A DNA stretch of 64,000 bases, from contig CALHTF010000028.1 of NCBI GenBank assembly GCA_938038815.1, positions 38,724 through 102,723 of the forward strand. Direction: 5' to 3'. Numbering within the stretch: the first letter of the stretch is position 1; each line of letters opens with the position of its first letter. Positions 36,337 to 46,644 of the stretch are shown piece after piece. Source of the stretch: an uncultured Acidimicrobiales bacterium. Its GTDB lineage: Bacteria; Actinomycetota; Acidimicrobiia; Acidimicrobiales; SHLQ01. Under the pieces are notes generated by a model. That model was not told the origin of the DNA, ran no database searches, and worked only from the letters and a program-made list of their open reading frames with translations. The translations under genes and the position numbers were made by a program.

Positions 36337-37926
36337 TCAGCCGACGAGGCGGACCGGGTCGCCGAGAACCGCAACCGACCAGGTGGTGCGGTCGGTCGGC
36401 GCAGCGGTGCCCGGGATCTCGTAGTCGATCGTCCACCAGCAATCCGGCGCGCAGGCGTACAACCCAGGTCCTGGGATTTCGATGCGAACTTCAAGCCAAC
36501 GATCGTTGAACAGGCTCACACCCGATGAGCGAGTGACGATGTTGCAATGTGAAGCGCCGCCTTCTTTGCCGTCGGTGAACGTCGTCGGCTTTGCTTCGCC
36601 GGTCCTCCAGCTTCGGTAGGTGCAGTCAGGGACCAATGCGCCACTCGGCCCGACAAAGCGCAACGAGTACGTTCCGGAGTCATTCGAGTCGCCCGGGTCA
36701 AAGAGCTTGACCTGGAGCGTCTTGCCAGCGTGCTGTTCAACAATCTCGGCAAACTCAAAGCGCGACGCACCCTGGTTACTCATGATTCCCATGTCGCCGA
36801 TCGCGTACACCGATGGCGAATCCCCGAGCGAAGAAACCGCCTTGATCGAGTAACTGTTCGAACCGGAGGCGTCTGGTTCCTCACCAAAGAACCCTGACGA
36901 CTGCACTCGAATTGGGTACACGTCCGCCTGGCTGGGCACGAAGGTACAAAAGTTCACCCAATTGGTGTCTTGCACAACACCAGAAACGCCATCAAACACT
37001 CGCTCACCGCCATGTCCCTCAAAGCAACCGGGAAGCAAGGTGTCGGTGGGAGTAGTAAGAATCGAACCGTCGGCATCAAAGATCGAGAACTTCGTATTCA
37101 TCGGCAACGAAGTTGAGAAACCGTCGCCCATGTTCCCGCTGATGCCCGTACCGACCGCATGGCGAGGGCTCTTTAGCGAGACAACAACGGTCGAACCAAC
37201 CGCATTCTGAGGCACCTCGACTGCGAACAGGTAGCCATCGCGACGCAATTCGACGCCATCGTTGTCGGTGTTTGTGCACGGTCGGCTGTTTTGGTTGAGG
37301 CACTCGGTCGAGAACGGGTCACCTGAGGTGTGTGGCTCGCGCGGGCCATTGATCGCGGCCCAGAACCCCACGTGCGGACCGGCGCCTGCACAGGCGGCTA
37401 CTACGCTATCGCAGCCATCAGGGAGGTCGTTGCCGAAGGTGTTTGAGCGGCTGCCAAGCGGCACAGGCTTCACGAATTCGGCGATCGCTTGACGGGTGAT
37501 CGCGACGTTGTCGACGAAGAGCTTCCCGAAGTAGACCGGCGCGTTGTTGTCGGTCAGCACAACTCGTACCTGAAAGTCGTTGCCGCTCACTCGCTCTATG
37601 ATTGGAGGATCCCACCGGTTTCGAACCGCCCCGTCCGTATCGGTATAGGTCTCGCTGAAGTCGATCCCGTGCTTGCCCATGGTCTCTTGAGCCACGATTC
37701 GAGCCCGAGCCTCGTCGGGCATCCAAACCACAGACGACAACGCCGAGGCATCCACCGCCCGCTGGACCTTGGTGGCCTGGGTGTACCACGCCCCAACGTC
37801 GATGGCGAGCGCCATGAAGCCCAACAATGGGATGAGTAAAAGGGCTACCAGGGCAATCGCATAACCTTGGTCGTTTTCTGCGACGAGCGCCGTGTGGCGC
37901 GGCGTCGGACGGATCAGCGGGGTCAT
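36337..37926 (-). CDS. TadG-like pseudopilin/pilus-assembly protein, second copy
   Basis: 529 residues. A TadG-type N-terminal segment (about residues 17-62: GYAIALVALLLIPLLGFMAL, then DVGAWYTQATKVQRAVDASAL) inserts in the membrane. A large extracytoplasmic domain of about 450 residues with several cysteines follows. It is clearly paralogous to the gene at 39388-40938; shared blocks are KPVPLGS/NTFGN, WAAINGP..GDPFSTECL, LQVKLFDPGDSND and PTDRTTWSVAVLGDPVRLV. Last gene of the TadE-TadE-TadG-TadE-TadE-TadG array, starting 2 bp after the upstream stop. Presumably exported and part of a Flp/Tad-like surface structure; the ectodomain's role is unknown. Confidence 0.82.
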   Translation of the reverse strand: MTPLIRPTPRHTALVAENDQGYAIALVALLLIPLLGFMALAIDVGAWYTQATKVQRAVDASALSSVVWMPDEARARIVAQETMGKHGIDFSETYTDTDGAVRNRWDPPIIERVSGNDFQVRVVLTDNNAPVYFGKLFVDNVAITRQAIAEFVKPVPLGSRSNTFGNDLPDGCDSVVAACAGAGPHVGFWAAINGPREPHTSGDPFSTECLNQNSRPCTNTDNDGVELRRDGYLFAVEVPQNAVGSTVVVSLKSPRHAVGTGISGNMGDGFSTSLPMNTKFSIFDADGSILTTPTDTLLPGCFEGHGGERVFDGVSGVVQDTNWVNFCTFVPSQADVYPIRVQSSGFFGEEPDASGSNSYSIKAVSSLGDSPSVYAIGDMGIMSNQGASRFEFAEIVEQHAGKTLQVKLFDPGDSNDSGTYSLRFVGPSGALVPDCTYRSWRTGEAKPTTFTDGKEGGASHCNIVTRSSGVSLFNDRWLEVRIEIPGPGLYACAPDCWWTIDYEIPGTAAPTDRTTWSVAVLGDPVRLVG

Positions 37927-37928
37927 AG

Positions 37929-38627
37929 CTACAGGGCTCCCAGGGGTTCGATCCCCATCACGGTCGAGTCGCTAAAGCTGATGGAATCCATCAGCAGCAC
38001 GCCGGTGATGTAATCGTGGTTTACCTGCACGTACACGCCGATGTACTCGGTGCGTGGGTTTGGGGTTCGGTTTCGTTGACTGGGGCAGAAGTTCACGTCC
38101 CAGATTGGCTTGCTGTCGACCACTGTGCTGCAGGTGAGGTCGGTCGCCGGGGTGTTTGTACCGCCGAAGTGTTTGACTGCCTCCGCCGGATCGTTCGCTA
38201 CCAGGGTCACCTGCGCGTTGGTGTATAAGTTGCACTCGGAGTCGGTGGCATTGCTTGCCTGCGGGTCTCCGTTGGCGTCCAGGCAAGCGGGTGGCACACC
38301 GTCGTGATTGGTTGCGTTGTAGATCAACACGGCTTCGATGTTCTCCAGGCCAATTGCCTTACCCCCAGCGGCCGCAGTGATCGTGCGGAGCGTTTCGTAG
38401 TCGGCGTTGCGGTTGTCGGCGAGGTTGCTGGCAACGCGAGCTCCGGCCCGAGTGGTCGTGGTGAGGGTGATGGTGTCTTTGAAGAGGAAACCAAGCTCGG
38501 CGATGCCAAAGACCATCAGCAGCAATAAGGGCAGGATGATGGTGGCTTCGATCATCACGGCGCCCCGCTCACGTTTGGTGGCGGTGCCGTTTCGCAGAGC
38601 ACGTCGTCGTTGGTGGAATTTGCGCAT
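37929..38627 (-). CDS. TadE-like protein (copy 4)
   Basis: 232 residues. Basic N-terminus, then the TadE signature RGAVMIEATIILPLLLLMVF (21-40) as a single TM/pseudopilin helix, then an extracytoplasmic domain of about 180 residues. The C-terminus VNHDYITGVLLMDSISF...MGIEPLGAL shares the H-x3-TG...IEP pattern with the three other TadE-like proteins here. Contains conserved Cys in SECNLY and FCP. TadE/TadF proteins are minor pseudopilins in Tad pilus assembly. Start and the upstream stop share one base (38627). Confidence 0.82.
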   Translation of the reverse strand: MRKFHQRRRALRNGTATKRERGAVMIEATIILPLLLLMVFGIAELGFLFKDTITLTTTTRAGARVASNLADNRNADYETLRTITAAAGGKAIGLENIEAVLIYNATNHDGVPPACLDANGDPQASNATDSECNLYTNAQVTLVANDPAEAVKHFGGTNTPATDLTCSTVVDSKPIWDVNFCPSQRNRTPNPRTEYIGVYVQVNHDYITGVLLMDSISFSDSTVMGIEPLGAL

Positions 38628-39391
38628 CAGAACTCTTTCGGCTCGAGACGCATAATCATCTGCTCGGTGATGGTCCGGTTTTCGCCGAATAGCCCGGTGA
38701 CCCAGGTGTGCTCAAACTCGACCCAAACGCCGACGTAGTCGGTGCCGTCGGTCTGGCTTACGTCGCGGTATCTCGGACACCAGTTCGCATCGAAGTCCCA
38801 TTCGTCGCTGCCGTCGGCGGCGTTCGCGAAGTCGTCGCAACCATACCGTTGCGCATCCAGCCACGTGTCGGGAGTGAAGATGTTGCACTTAATGGGGTTA
38901 GTCCACGCCGTTGGATCGGTCGACGGCGGTGGCACGTATCGGATCGCGATGTCGTCGTAGGCTGCCGTCTTGCAGACCTCGGGCACGACTGCACGATCCT
39001 GGTCTGCCGTAGCGTCCCAAATCACCACTCGCTTGATGTCGCCACTGGTAACGGCCTGGGCCGTGTTGGCCATAATGGAAACCGACCGAAAGTCAGCGTC
39101 GAAATCTCTCCCAAAGGCGCTCGCCGAACGAGCCCCATCGCGGGTGATCTGGGTAACGGTCAGATAGTTACGGAACAACATGCCGAACTCGAGCACGCTG
39201 AACAAGATGAGAAAGATCAACGGCATGACGATCGCCGCTTCGATCATCGTGGCCCCGCGATCGGATCGCCGGCGAGGTTTACCAGGGCCGCCTTTACGGC
39301 GCATGCGGAGTCGATCCATGCCCGAGTTATCGGTACGTTTGTGCAAAAGGTTGAGTGGGCCGAAAGACCCATCGTCGGTGTTCCATGTCAC
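38627..39391 (-). CDS. TadE-like protein (copy 3)
   Basis: 254 residues, with an N-terminal stretch of 45 residues before the TadE signature RGATMIEAAIVMPLIFLILF. An in-frame Met at residue 25 may be the true start. Extracytoplasmic domain with cysteines in KCNIFTP, CDDFA and WCPRY. C-terminus EFEHTWVTGLFG...MRLEPKEF matches its paralogues. Begins the second TadE-TadE-TadG module; overlaps the upstream TadG gene by 4 bp (39388-39391). Confidence 0.82.
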   Translation of the reverse strand: MTWNTDDGSFGPLNLLHKRTDNSGMDRLRMRRKGGPGKPRRRSDRGATMIEAAIVMPLIFLILFSVLEFGMLFRNYLTVTQITRDGARSASAFGRDFDADFRSVSIMANTAQAVTSGDIKRVVIWDATADQDRAVVPEVCKTAAYDDIAIRYVPPPSTDPTAWTNPIKCNIFTPDTWLDAQRYGCDDFANAADGSDEWDFDANWCPRYRDVSQTDGTDYVGVWVEFEHTWVTGLFGENRTITEQMIMRLEPKEF

Positions 39392-40938
39392 GAGGGAACC
39401 AACCGAACAGGATCGCCAATGACTCGGACTTGCCAGACGGTTCGATCGGTCGGGCTTGCGCTATCAGCAAACTCGTAACGGATCTTCCACCAGCAGCCTT
39501 TCGCCGGATCGGGGCTGCAGGTGTAGGAAGTCAGCGGTACCTGTATCTCAAGCCACTCACCGTTGAAAATATTCGGATTGCCGAGCGCTGGGTCACGAGT
39601 TACCACGCTGCAGCCATCGGTAACCGTAATATCGACCCCGGCACCCTTGAGGTCACAGACCTGTTGGATTGCACCATCGGGTTCTATGACCGAGAGCGTG
39701 AACTTTCCAGCCGCACCGTCGCCGGGGTCGAACATTCTGATTTCGAGAATCTTGCCGTCGTTCGACTCGTCGATTTCGGCGAGAAAGAACTCTGAGGTTC
39801 CACCAAGTGCGTTGTTGAGAATAGAGATATCGCCGATGCCGTAGATCCGGGGCTTCGGAGCCAGAGGGTCACATGAACCGCACACGGCCCGAACCGCATA
39901 ACCGTTGAAACCCTGGCCCTGTGAGGGCCCCCAGGCAGGGTCGAACGATCCAAAAGCTGAGTTCGAGGTGTAGACCCGCAGCGGGAATATGCCCGGCTGG
40001 GTCGGGGTAAAGACACACAGCGGATGCCACACGTTCTTGTAGCCGCCTGCTTCGGCTTGAACTTCGAGCTTGCAACCAGCTAGCGGGGGGTTGTCGCGAT
40101 GATTGATGGTGGTGCTGTCTCGGTCATAAAGCTGATATCCCGTGTGCGGCTTCGCGGCACCGGTGAACACAAAATCGCCGACCTCATCGTTGACACTTGC
40201 GCGCTGATAAAAGCCAGCATCAAACAAATCGACCGATACCGGTCGATTCACTTGGTCGGCGGTCACCTCGACGGCGTACCAGAAGCCTTCGGGCCGGTAG
40301 TCTGGATTCGTGTCGCCGTCGTCGCATTGGGTACCTGCCTGGGGTGACTTCGGGTTAGGCACGGTCAAACATCCAGTAGCAAACGGGTCACCATCTTCGA
40401 AACGAGTGAAGGGTGCCTGTATAGCGGCCCAAAGTTGCGGATCGTTCGCATCGACCGGCACTCCAGAGTTACCAAAGGAGTCGATCGGGCTTCCCAAAGG
40501 AACAGGGCGCACAAACTCCGCCGTCGAGAATCGCACGATTTCGACATCGCTCAGGAAGATCGACGAAAAGAACACATCGGCGTCACGGTCATAGATCACT
40601 ACCCGCAGCCGTTGCCCGCCAAGGCCCTCGACCACCACGTCGATGTTTGGGTCGGCCGCTGGGTCGAACCCATTGTCCTTGGCGATGGCAATCGCCACGT
40701 CTTCGCTTCGTTCGAAGTCGGGCTGGTAGATAACTCCAGCCAGCGCTGCGGCATCGGCGGCCTTTTGCAGATGAGCAGCGCGCACGTAGAACGAACCAAC
40801 GTCGACTGCGATTCCGACCATGGCGACCATCGGCAGAATCAAGAACGCGACAAAGATCATCGCATAGCCGCGTTCTGCCTTCTCAACAGAGCGGCGACGA
40901 TGAAGGGCCGCAGGACGAATGACTTGGTCGGCGATCAT
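39388..40938 (-). CDS. TadG-like pseudopilin/pilus-assembly protein, first copy
   Basis: 516 residues. TadG N-terminus RGYAMIFVAFLILPMVAMVG, then DVGSFYVRAAHLQKAADAAALAG, is the classic Flp-pilus-assembly TadG_N pattern. The large ectodomain shares block order with the downstream copy: RPVPLGS/DSFGN, WAAIQAP..GDPFATGCL, GFWYAVEVT, LEIRMFDPGDGAAG and CWWKIRYEF..PTDRTVWQVRV.GDPVRLV. Several Cys pairs suggest disulfides outside the cell. Overlaps both neighbours by 4 bp. Partner genes for pilus secretion are absent from the window. Confidence 0.83.
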   Translation of the reverse strand: MIADQVIRPAALHRRRSVEKAERGYAMIFVAFLILPMVAMVGIAVDVGSFYVRAAHLQKAADAAALAGVIYQPDFERSEDVAIAIAKDNGFDPAADPNIDVVVEGLGGQRLRVVIYDRDADVFFSSIFLSDVEIVRFSTAEFVRPVPLGSPIDSFGNSGVPVDANDPQLWAAIQAPFTRFEDGDPFATGCLTVPNPKSPQAGTQCDDGDTNPDYRPEGFWYAVEVTADQVNRPVSVDLFDAGFYQRASVNDEVGDFVFTGAAKPHTGYQLYDRDSTTINHRDNPPLAGCKLEVQAEAGGYKNVWHPLCVFTPTQPGIFPLRVYTSNSAFGSFDPAWGPSQGQGFNGYAVRAVCGSCDPLAPKPRIYGIGDISILNNALGGTSEFFLAEIDESNDGKILEIRMFDPGDGAAGKFTLSVIEPDGAIQQVCDLKGAGVDITVTDGCSVVTRDPALGNPNIFNGEWLEIQVPLTSYTCSPDPAKGCWWKIRYEFADSASPTDRTVWQVRVIGDPVRLVPS

Positions 40939-41576
40939 TGCGTCACCTCGGGTTCAAGCTGCATTACCGTCTGCGCTTTGAGTAGGCGCGTCGAATCGCC
41001 AAAGAGCACGCCGGTGACGTGTTGATGGCGAACCGCAACAAACACCCCGACACGGTCAAAGCCCGCGGAGAAGTCGTTCAGCCGGACGGTTGGACACCAC
41101 GCGACATCGGGGTCCCCGGCATCACATGTCTCGCCGGGTGCACCGAACGTGGATGCTGCTGGGTTGTTGAGGTTTGTACCGACGTACACGTTGCAGAGGC
41201 CAGCCTTACTCGCGGTACCTGTCTCGCAGTCGGGGTCCATCGTGCCTTCGTCATCGATTGGCTTGTACACCACGATCCGTTCGATCGTCGCATCAGCGGG
41301 CAACTCGGTAAGCCCCGACAAGGTGCTCGATAGTGACCGGTAGTCCGCCATGCGATTCGGGCCAGCGTTTGCCGCGGCTCGAGTGCCGAGTTGTGAGGCC
41401 GAACTAACGGTCAACGAGTTCCGCCAGATCAGCGAAAACTCGATGATGGCGAACGCGAACAGCACGATGATTGGCACCGCTATGACAAACTCGACCAGCA
41501 CGGCGCCCCGATCGCGAGGGCCGTTCCGCCGGGCCCGAAGCCGACCTAATGCGCTGCAGATTCCCATGGCCATCAT
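40935..41576 (-). CDS. TadE-like protein (copy 2)
   Basis: 213 residues. TadE signature RGAVLVEFVIAVPIIVLFAF (24-43) preceded by a basic N-terminus. The ectodomain carries CNVYVG and AWCPTV cysteines. C-terminus VRHQHVTGVLFG...MQLEPEVTQ is the shared TadE-like pattern of this cluster. Four-base overlaps at both ends (40935-40938 and 41573-41576) indicate translational coupling. Confidence 0.82.
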   Translation of the reverse strand: MMAMGICSALGRLRARRNGPRDRGAVLVEFVIAVPIIVLFAFAIIEFSLIWRNSLTVSSASQLGTRAAANAGPNRMADYRSLSSTLSGLTELPADATIERIVVYKPIDDEGTMDPDCETGTASKAGLCNVYVGTNLNNPAASTFGAPGETCDAGDPDVAWCPTVRLNDFSAGFDRVGVFVAVRHQHVTGVLFGDSTRLLKAQTVMQLEPEVTQ

Positions 41577-42211
41577 AGATCGGTCGGCTCGATTCGGTAC
41601 ACGGTCATCGGGGTAAGGTCGATCGAATCACCGATAAAGCCGGTCACATACTCGTGGGTGACCAGCATCCACACACCGATGTACGACGGTGAAGCATCCG
41701 ATGAAGTTCGGTCTTTCCCGCACCAGATTGGTTCGGCGCCGACTTGATCGCATTCAAACTTCTCGGCGTCGTAGGTCACCCAATCGGCCGGCGCGTACAC
41801 ATTGCACTTTGAGCCAACGGTTGGACTACCGCTCAGACATCCGGGCTGGGGCGCAAGCGGGTTGGCCGGGTCGGTCCCAGCATCAAAGACCACGATCCGT
41901 TTGAGCGAATCTTCGGGCAATGCTGAGGACGACCGCTTCACCGACTGCAATACGTGCCAGTCCGCACGCGGATCGTCGGCCGAAATGCTCGCAGCTCGGG
42001 CACCGTCGGCGACGGCCGCAGTCGCACCGAGGTAGTCCCTGAACAACAGGCCCATCTCAAAGACGCCAAACACCAGCAGCATCAGGATCGGGGTAACGAT
42101 AGCCGCCTCGACCAAGACCGCGCCGCGATCGCGGCTGCGGCGTCTACGGCGCACAGTCGCTGCTGGCGAGATGGTCCGGTTACATCCGGTAGTTGAGTGT
42201 TGATCCGTCAC
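41573..42211 (-). CDS. TadE-like protein (copy 1), first gene of the pilin-like operon
   Basis: 212 residues, GTG start. Basic N-terminus with RRRRRSRDRGAVLVEAAIVT, then one hydrophobic helix, then an ectodomain with cysteines in KCNVYAP and IWCGKD. C-terminus VTHEYVTGFIGD...YRIEPTDL. No Shine-Dalgarno lies directly before the GTG. GAGGAG is 45 nt upstream, with a stem-loop (42219-42254) between them, and a short ATG frame begins in the loop. Translation control of this operon may therefore be unusual. Lies 129 bp after rpmA. Confidence 0.8.
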   Translation of the reverse strand: MTDQHSTTGCNRTISPAATVRRRRRSRDRGAVLVEAAIVTPILMLLVFGVFEMGLLFRDYLGATAAVADGARAASISADDPRADWHVLQSVKRSSSALPEDSLKRIVVFDAGTDPANPLAPQPGCLSGSPTVGSKCNVYAPADWVTYDAEKFECDQVGAEPIWCGKDRTSSDASPSYIGVWMLVTHEYVTGFIGDSIDLTPMTVYRIEPTDL

Positions 42212-42218
42212 GACAAGA

Positions 42219-42254
42219 GTGCCAGTACGCGCGACTCATTCGCGCAACTGGTAC
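42219..42254 (-). promoter_or_regulatory. stem-loop in the leader of the TadE/TadG operon
   Basis: On the minus strand GTACCAGTTGCGCG and CGCGCGTACTGGCAC pair around the 7-nt loop AATGAGT, with GAGGAG just 5' and the GTG start 8 nt 3' of it. A 19-codon ATG frame starts in the loop and overlaps the first codons of the TadE gene. No T tract follows, so it is not a plain terminator. A regulatory role is inference. Confidence 0.35.
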
Positions 42255-42340
42255 TCCTCTTATCGGCACGGAAGGACCGTAATCTTGAGTTCGCGCTGAA
42301 CTTGGTCCAGAAGGCCTAGATGGTTGTTGGCTCGAGATTC

Positions 42341-42592
42341 TTAGTCAGGGATGATGTCGACGAGCTTGCGACCCTTGCGGTGTCCAAACTTCACTCGACC
42401 GTCGACCTTGGCGAACAGCGAATCATCGCCGCCCTTGCCGACGTTTTCGCCGGGGTGGAACTTGGTTCCGCGCTGGCGAACAATGATGGAACCTGCCGTG
42501 GCAAAGGTTCCGTCGAATACCTTGACGCCGAGTCGCTGAGCGTTGGAATCACGACCGTTGCGGGTTGAACCGCCACCTTTAGTCTTTGACAT
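42341..42592 (-). CDS. rpmA: 50S ribosomal protein L27
   Basis: 83 residues from the ATG at 42592 ([16 protein letters not shown]). The L27 core is obvious: [38 protein letters not shown] and [16 protein letters not shown]27 lies near the peptidyl-transferase centre. The N-terminus is 'MSKTKGG' in place of a longer cleavable leader. Starts 4 nt after the rplU stop. Confidence 0.97.
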   Translation of the reverse strand: MSKTKGGGSTRNGRDSNAQRLGVKVFDGTFATAGSIIVRQRGTKFHPGENVGKGGDDSLFAKVDGRVKFGHRKGRKLVDIIPD

Positions 42593-42596
42593 GGAA

Positions 42597-42905
42597 TCAG
42601 CCCTTCTTGATCTCGGTGATCTCGATGGTAGCCAGCTTCTGGCGATGGCCCCACCGGCGACGGTTGTTCGACTTGTTCTTGTAAACAAAGCCGTCGATCT
42701 TCGGTCCGAGCTTGTCGGCGACAACGCGTGCTTTGACCGTTGCCTTTGCCAGTTCGGACTTGGTGGACAGGACAGTCGAACCGTCGACCAGCAGAACTGC
42801 GGGCAGGTCGACGACGTCGTCAACTGCTCCAAGGCGCTCGACATCGACCTGTTGACCTTCTTCTACCCGGTATTGCTTGCCACCGGTGGCGATCACTGCG
42901 TACAT
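42597..42905 (-). CDS. rplU: 50S ribosomal protein L21
   Basis: 102 residues. [20 protein letters not shown] and the C-terminal [20 protein letters not shown] are standard L21. Binds 23S rRNA with L20. Pair with rpmA; upstream in the same direction are the pilin-PKD gene and rng, which is unusual because rng normally borders rplU. Confidence 0.97.
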   Translation of the reverse strand: MYAVIATGGKQYRVEEGQQVDVERLGAVDDVVDLPAVLLVDGSTVLSTKSELAKATVKARVVADKLGPKIDGFVYKNKSNNRRRWGHRQKLATIEITEIKKG

Positions 42906-42974
42906 CGTCTAGCAACGCTACCGGATTTCTGCACCAGAACAAGCACTCGGGCGCACATATCAGTCGAGGTGTGA

Positions 42975-44684
42975 CTAGAAACCTGCCGGCAACGTTGTTG
43001 TCGTGGTGGTCGTGGTGGTCGTAGTCGTCGTGGTGGTAGTCGTCGTCGACGTAGTCGTTGTGGTTGCTGGTGGCTGGGTTGTTGTGGTGATGGGGGGCAG
43101 GGTCGTCGGCGCGGCGGTAGTCGTCGACGATGGCGGCGGGCGGTTGCCGTTTGGTGGCTCAAGGGTGATTGTCGGCGGCAACGAGACGGGGACTCCGTAA
43201 GGACTCGTAACATCGGTGAGCGTTACGTCAACTGAGCTACTGGTGTCGTAGTCGGTGTGCCCGACATAGAAGTAGCAAGGATCCTCGCCGCTCTGAGCAT
43301 TCTTGTGACAGGTGTTGGTCCGCACACCCTCGCCTGACGGGTTAATGGTCACGTCAGCCACCGCGGTAATCGCCACGATGTCACCGTTTCCGTCGCGGTA
43401 GATAATTTCGGCGTGCGGTTCCCAAATGTCACGGTTCACCCAGTAGCTGCGGTCGACCAGTTCAGCAGTCACACCTGAACCGACGAAGATACGGGCGTAG
43501 TCCCAGCGCGTCGCGTTCGCCCCATCGTTCGCCCCGAGGTAGGCAATGTATTCACCGGTTTCGGGAAAGGAAATCTCTGGAGTCAAGGTGCTGGAGTTCG
43601 AGACGCTTGCCTTTCGGTTGGTATCAAAGGCCAGGTAGACGTCCCAATCGAAATCGAGTGGGTCTCCGTCGGGATCGTCGGCGCTTCCAATGGGAAAGGC
43701 GCTCGATCCCGATGCAACCGAGAAATCCGGACCAGCGTCGACCACCGGGGGATCGTTTGGCGGTGGACCGGGGTCGAGACGGAACGAGCCCCCCGGAAAG
43801 TTCTCCCACGAGTCGAGATTTGGACCACTGATGTCGGTAACAACCGCATCGATGTAGTCGACACTGTCGGGTGCGACCGAGCCGAGGCAATCGACCTCGC
43901 CGGTCGAGTCGGTCACGCACGTGATCGTCTCGGTGCTGCCATCGGAGCCCGTGAGTTCGAGCTCGATGGTGTTTCCGCTACCCAGTCGCTCACCGAACTG
44001 GTTCACCAAGTCGACCTCGATTTGAGGCTGCCATGAGGTCTTGTCGAGCCAGTACGACTCGTCGATTCCTTGCGGCGTGACCTGCCCGCTGGTGACCGTG
44101 ATGAGCGCAACGTCAGTTGCTGAGTTCCCATCGGTGTCGGTCGCTGAGATAGTGATCGCATAGGTGCCGGGTTTGTTCCAGCTGATCTCTACGGTTTCGG
44201 ACTGGTTCCCGTTGGGGAACGTCGATGGGCCGTTGGCTGACCAGTTGATGATTACCGGACCTTCCACGTCAGAAGCCGAACCGGCCTGCACGATCGAGTC
44301 GCCGGGCGCCACCGAGCCATCGGGCCCCGCATCGACCACGGGATCCGCACCAACCTGACCCGCAATAGTTGTCGGTGGAGGCGTTGGCGGAGGCGGAACC
44401 GTACTTACTGCGGTCGGGTCGTCACCCCATGGAGTCGTGTTGGAGACCGGCTCCGGTGCGGTGCCACCGATTTCGGCCGCCGTTTCCACCGTTTCTTGTT
44501 CGACGGTGTCATCGAGCGTGCTGATTCCCACCGACAGAGCGACGATAAAGACCGACAGAAGAATGACGTATTCGACCATTGCCGCGCCTCGAACCCGGGC
44601 GTTGTAGCCCATGTTCGAACGCGCCACCGGGGTAATCGTTAGGCGAGAGCGCCGATGAGTTGAGGTCGATCGAGTATTCCGCAC
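42975..44684 (-). CDS. Flp-pilin-like protein fused to PKD domains with poly-Thr tail
   Basis: 569 residues, GTG start; an in-frame ATG at 44612 is an alternative. A basic leader precedes RGAAMVEYVILLSVFIVALS, the Flp/class III prepilin pattern (cleavage after Gly, then xxxxEY) with one hydrophobic helix. Then come a Pro/Thr linker (about 92-105), PKD domain 1 (about 110-200), a module beginning ESYWLDKTSWQP, PKD domain 2 (about 305-410), a second module beginning RSYWVNRDIWEP, and a Pro/Ser/Thr linker ending in some 25 threonines and LPAGF. Ordinary Flp pilins are about 60 residues. This could be an adhesive or tip pilin. Sits between rng and rplU. Confidence 0.8.
   Translation of the reverse strand: MRNTRSTSTHRRSRLTITPVARSNMGYNARVRGAAMVEYVILLSVFIVALSVGISTLDDTVEQETVETAAEIGGTAPEPVSNTTPWGDDPTAVSTVPPPPTPPPTTIAGQVGADPVVDAGPDGSVAPGDSIVQAGSASDVEGPVIINWSANGPSTFPNGNQSETVEISWNKPGTYAITISATDTDGNSATDVALITVTSGQVTPQGIDESYWLDKTSWQPQIEVDLVNQFGERLGSGNTIELELTGSDGSTETITCVTDSTGEVDCLGSVAPDSVDYIDAVVTDISGPNLDSWENFPGGSFRLDPGPPPNDPPVVDAGPDFSVASGSSAFPIGSADDPDGDPLDFDWDVYLAFDTNRKASVSNSSTLTPEISFPETGEYIAYLGANDGANATRWDYARIFVGSGVTAELVDRSYWVNRDIWEPHAEIIYRDGNGDIVAITAVADVTINPSGEGVRTNTCHKNAQSGEDPCYFYVGHTDYDTSSSVDVTLTDVTSPYGVPVSLPPTITLEPPNGNRPPPSSTTTAAPTTLPPITTTTQPPATTTTTSTTTTTTTTTTTTTTTTTTLPAGF
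43000..43072. repeat. Thr-codon microsatellite in the pilin-PKD gene
   Basis: A run of GTGGT/GTCGT trinucleotides (ACN threonine codons on the minus strand) encodes the poly-Thr tail. Such tracts can vary in length by slippage. Confidence 0.85.
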
Positions 44685-44769
44685 ACTCGGAGTAACGACC
44701 TGTTGACGCGAAAACTACAGGGGCCAAACGACCCATTCTTGGCTGAGAACAGCCGCTGGCCTGGGCGAT

Positions 44770-46632
<1,863 letters not shown>

Positions 46633-46644
46633 GAAATTCCCTTC

